DNA of 64,000 bases, from positions 1 through 64,000 of the forward strand of contig JAHDCX010000010.1 of the NCBI GenBank assembly GCA_020629635.1, given 5' to 3'. A program made the position numbers and the translations under genes. The stretch comes from Acidimicrobiales bacterium (GTDB lineage Bacteria; Actinomycetota; Acidimicrobiia; Acidimicrobiales; SHLQ01). The first letter of the stretch is position 1. Each line of letters begins with the position of its first letter. Below, piece after piece: positions 62,190 to 64,000 of the stretch. The notes beneath the pieces are model-generated. The model searched no databases and was not told the origin of the DNA. It saw nothing but the letters and a program-made list of their open reading frames with translations.

Positions 62190-63416
62190 ATGCGCATCGA
62201 TGGGGATCGACTACTGCGCCGGCTGGCCGAGCTCGGCGCCATCGGCGCGATCGAGGGCACTGAGGGCTGCGCCCGCCTCGCACTGACCGACGAGGACCGC
62301 GACGGCCGCGATCTCGTGGTCACGTGGATGCGGGAGCTCGGCCTCGACATCGAAGTAGACGGCATCGGCAACGTGATCGCGACCATGCCGTGGCCTGACG
62401 ACACGCCGCCGGTCATGTGTGGTTCGCACATCGACACCGTGCGAACGGGCGGCCGGTACGACGGCAACCTCGGCGTGCTTGCCGGGTTGGAGATCATCGA
62501 GACCGTGCTCGCCGAGGGCGCCGAACTCGCTCGCCCGCTGTCGGTCGCGTTCTTCACCGACGAGGAGGGCGCCCGTTTTCCGCCCGACATGTTGGGCAGC
62601 CTCGTCTACGTCGGCGGCATGCCCCTCGAAGAAGCGCTCACGATCGAAGGGATCGATGGCGCCATCGTTGGCGACGAGCTCGACCGCATCGGCTACGCCG
62701 GATCGGCGCCGCTGCCGGGCCGAGTGCCCCACAGCTTCGTCGAGCTCCACATCGAACAAGGCCCCGTGCTCGAAGCCGACGGCGTGACCATCGGCGCGGT
62801 CACCGGCGTGCAGGGCATCTCGTGGCAAGAGGTCGTCGTGACCGGCCAGAGCAATCACGCAGGGACGACGCCCATCTCGCATCGCCGCGACCCCGGGTTG
62901 GTCGCTGCGCGCTGCACGGCGTTCGTGCGCGACCTCGCCGACGAGCTCGGCCACCCTCAGGTCGCGACCGTTGGTCGGATCGAGTTCCACCCCAACCTCG
63001 TCAACGTCGTGCCCGCCTCGGCGACGTTCACCGTCGATCTCCGCAACACCGACGAAGCCGTGCTCCAGGAGTCCGAGCGTCGCTTCGCCGAGTTCCTGGG
63101 TGCGGCTGCGGAGGCCGAGGGCTGCACAGTCGAGACCCGCAGGCTCGCCCGGTTCGAGCCGGTCATCTTCGACGACATGGTCATCGACCTCGTCGAGTCG
63201 AGCGCTCAGGATCTGGGCTTCAGCGTGCAGCGCATGCCGTCGGGTGCGGGCCACGATGCGCAGATGCTCGCTCGGGTCTGTCCAACCGCCATGGTGTTCA
63301 CCCCGAGCAAGGACGGCATCAGCCACAACCCGGCCGAACACACCGACCCCGCCGACCTCGAAGCCGGCGCCAACGTGATGCTCCGAACCATGCTGGCCCT
63401 GGCGACGGAGGCCTGA
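62190..63416 (+). CDS. M20-family amidohydrolase (allantoate/ureidoglycolate or N-carbamoyl amino acid type)
   Basis: A 408-residue di-metal amidase. Metal ligands lie in G-S-H-I-D-T-V (about 75-81), R-Y-D-G-N-L-G-V, D-E-E-G-A-R-F and H-I-E-Q-G-P, with G-A-G-H-D-A-Q near 350. This is the AllC/HyuC/UAH group that cleaves carbamoyl or ureido groups. With ssnA and ygfK the logical role is late purine-ring nitrogen release. ATG at 62190; overlaps ygfK by 1 nt (TGATG). The choice among allantoate, ureidoglycolate and carbamoyl amino acids cannot be made from sequence. Confidence 0.87.
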   Translation: MRIDGDRLLRRLAELGAIGAIEGTEGCARLALTDEDRDGRDLVVTWMRELGLDIEVDGIGNVIATMPWPDDTPPVMCGSHIDTVRTGGRYDGNLGVLAGLEIIETVLAEGAELARPLSVAFFTDEEGARFPPDMLGSLVYVGGMPLEEALTIEGIDGAIVGDELDRIGYAGSAPLPGRVPHSFVELHIEQGPVLEADGVTIGAVTGVQGISWQEVVVTGQSNHAGTTPISHRRDPGLVAARCTAFVRDLADELGHPQVATVGRIEFHPNLVNVVPASATFTVDLRNTDEAVLQESERRFAEFLGAAAEAEGCTVETRRLARFEPVIFDDMVIDLVESSAQDLGFSVQRMPSGAGHDAQMLARVCPTAMVFTPSKDGISHNPAEHTDPADLEAGANVMLRTMLALATEA

Positions 63417-64000
63417 TGGCGCACACAACGCCCCCGTTGACTCCCGCCTCGCTCGCCGCCCTGCTCGGACGGATCGGACATGAGTGGGAGACCCGCAAGA
63501 AGATCTTCGACCTGCCAAACGCTCGGATCTGGTCGGCCGACCCCGACGTCGACTTGGGCGTCGAGTTCCTCGGTCGACCGATCGCCACGCCCATCGGCCC
63601 AGCCGCCGGGCCGCACAGCCAGCTCGCCCAGAACATCGTGCTCAGCTGGCTTGGTGGGTCACGCCTGTTCGAGCTCAAGACCGTGCAGATCCTCGACGAC
63701 CTCGAGATCCAGCGGCCCTGCATCGACATGCAGACGATCGGCTACAACATCGAGTGGAGCCAGGAGCTCACGGTCCCACAGAGCCTGACCGAGTACGTGA
63801 AGGCGTCGATGCTGCTCGACATCCTCTCGGGCTGGGAGCCGCTCACCGAGCACCTGGGCCCCGACCCCGGGCCGCACGTGTTCGACATGTCGGTCGGCTA
63901 CGACCTGGCCGGCATCTCGTCCGACAAGGTCTCGGCGTTCATCACCGGCATGAAGAACGCCACCGCCGAGGTCGATGCGCTCCGCAGTGAGATCACGGGG
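63416..64000 (+). CDS. ygfK: YgfK-like protein, N-terminal part (cut by window end)
   Basis: The first 195 residues are present, with no stop before the window edge. They match from memory the N-terminus of E. coli YgfK: A-T-P-I-G-P-A-A-G-P-H, Q-L-A-Q-N-I-V, F-E-L-K-T-V-Q-I-L-D, R-P-C-I-D, and F-D-M-S-V-G-Y. YgfK is a large flavin/iron-sulfur protein related to dihydropyrimidine dehydrogenase and glutamate synthase small subunit, annotated as putative selenate reductase and found in selenium-dependent molybdenum hydroxylase clusters. ATG at 63416 by TGATG overlap with the amidohydrolase. Confidence 0.88.
   Translation, partial: MAHTTPPLTPASLAALLGRIGHEWETRKKIFDLPNARIWSADPDVDLGVEFLGRPIATPIGPAAGPHSQLAQNIVLSWLGGSRLFELKTVQILDDLEIQRPCIDMQTIGYNIEWSQELTVPQSLTEYVKASMLLDILSGWEPLTEHLGPDPGPHVFDMSVGYDLAGISSDKVSAFITGMKNATAEVDALRSEITG

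Overview
The window is high-GC DNA of an actinobacterial type: tight same-strand gene runs with 1-4 nt start/stop overlaps, many GTG starts, a conservon (cvnABCD-type) signalling operon, a fused oleBC gene and an ECF42-type sigma factor with its DGPF partner. Taken together an aerobic, probably marine Acidimicrobiia-like organism (Ilumatobacter relatives) is the best guess; this is inference from gene content, not from a marker gene. No rRNA, tRNA, CRISPR array, insertion sequence or phage gene was seen, and no gene-free gap exceeds 300 bases.

Layout. 0-3 kb: SEC-C protein, an HD-GYP receptor with a long Thr-rich stalk, a small membrane protein. 3-15 kb: a homoprotocatechuate (4-hydroxyphenylacetate) meta-cleavage locus in two arms. 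The minus arm is hpaG-hpaR-hpaH followed by a P450, a leucine-rich-repeat protein, a crotonase and a TPR protein. The plus arm is hpaF-hpaE-ligA-ligB, with a two-subunit LigAB-type ring-cleavage enzyme. Both arms carry a similar pseudo-palindrome at the promoter, the likely HpaR operator. A decayed and an intact copy of a TPR membrane protein follow. 15-20 kb: oleA-oleBC-oleD (long-chain olefin synthesis). 20-23 kb: a DUF3179 lipoprotein with an in-frame UGA at a conserved Cys position, converging on and overlapping a membrane metallopeptidase. 23-32 kb: catabolic block (carotenoid oxygenase, SCP2-type thiolase, TetR, DmdA-like protein, crotonase, SDR, thiolase, MarR, PhyH). 32-39 kb: RTX-repeat proteins (one fused to a 5'-nucleotidase), AlkD-like protein, thioesterase, xylulokinase. 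39-47 kb: ECF42 sigma/DGPF pair, crotonase, ammonium transporter, SHOCT protein, conservon. 47-56 kb: di-haem oxidoreductase, AAA ATPase, rRNA-type methyltransferase, a second in-frame-UGA gene of GrdB/PrdB type, PEP carboxylase, purine nucleoside phosphorylase, phosphohexomutase. 56-64 kb: a four-gene ABC-2 export operon, then ssnA-like, membrane protein, allantoate/carbamoyl amidohydrolase and the start of ygfK.

The standout signal is selenium. Two unrelated genes each have UGA where their families carry Cys in a CxxC motif (U-P-L-C and U-P-V-C). Each UGA is followed at the proper distance by an 8-bp hairpin with a GU-starting triloop, as expected for bacterial SECIS elements. The right edge enters an ssnA/ygfK cluster of the kind associated with selenium-dependent molybdenum hydroxylases and purine breakdown. 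The organism is therefore predicted to decode UGA as selenocysteine; the Sec machinery (selA, selB, selC, selD) is not in this window.
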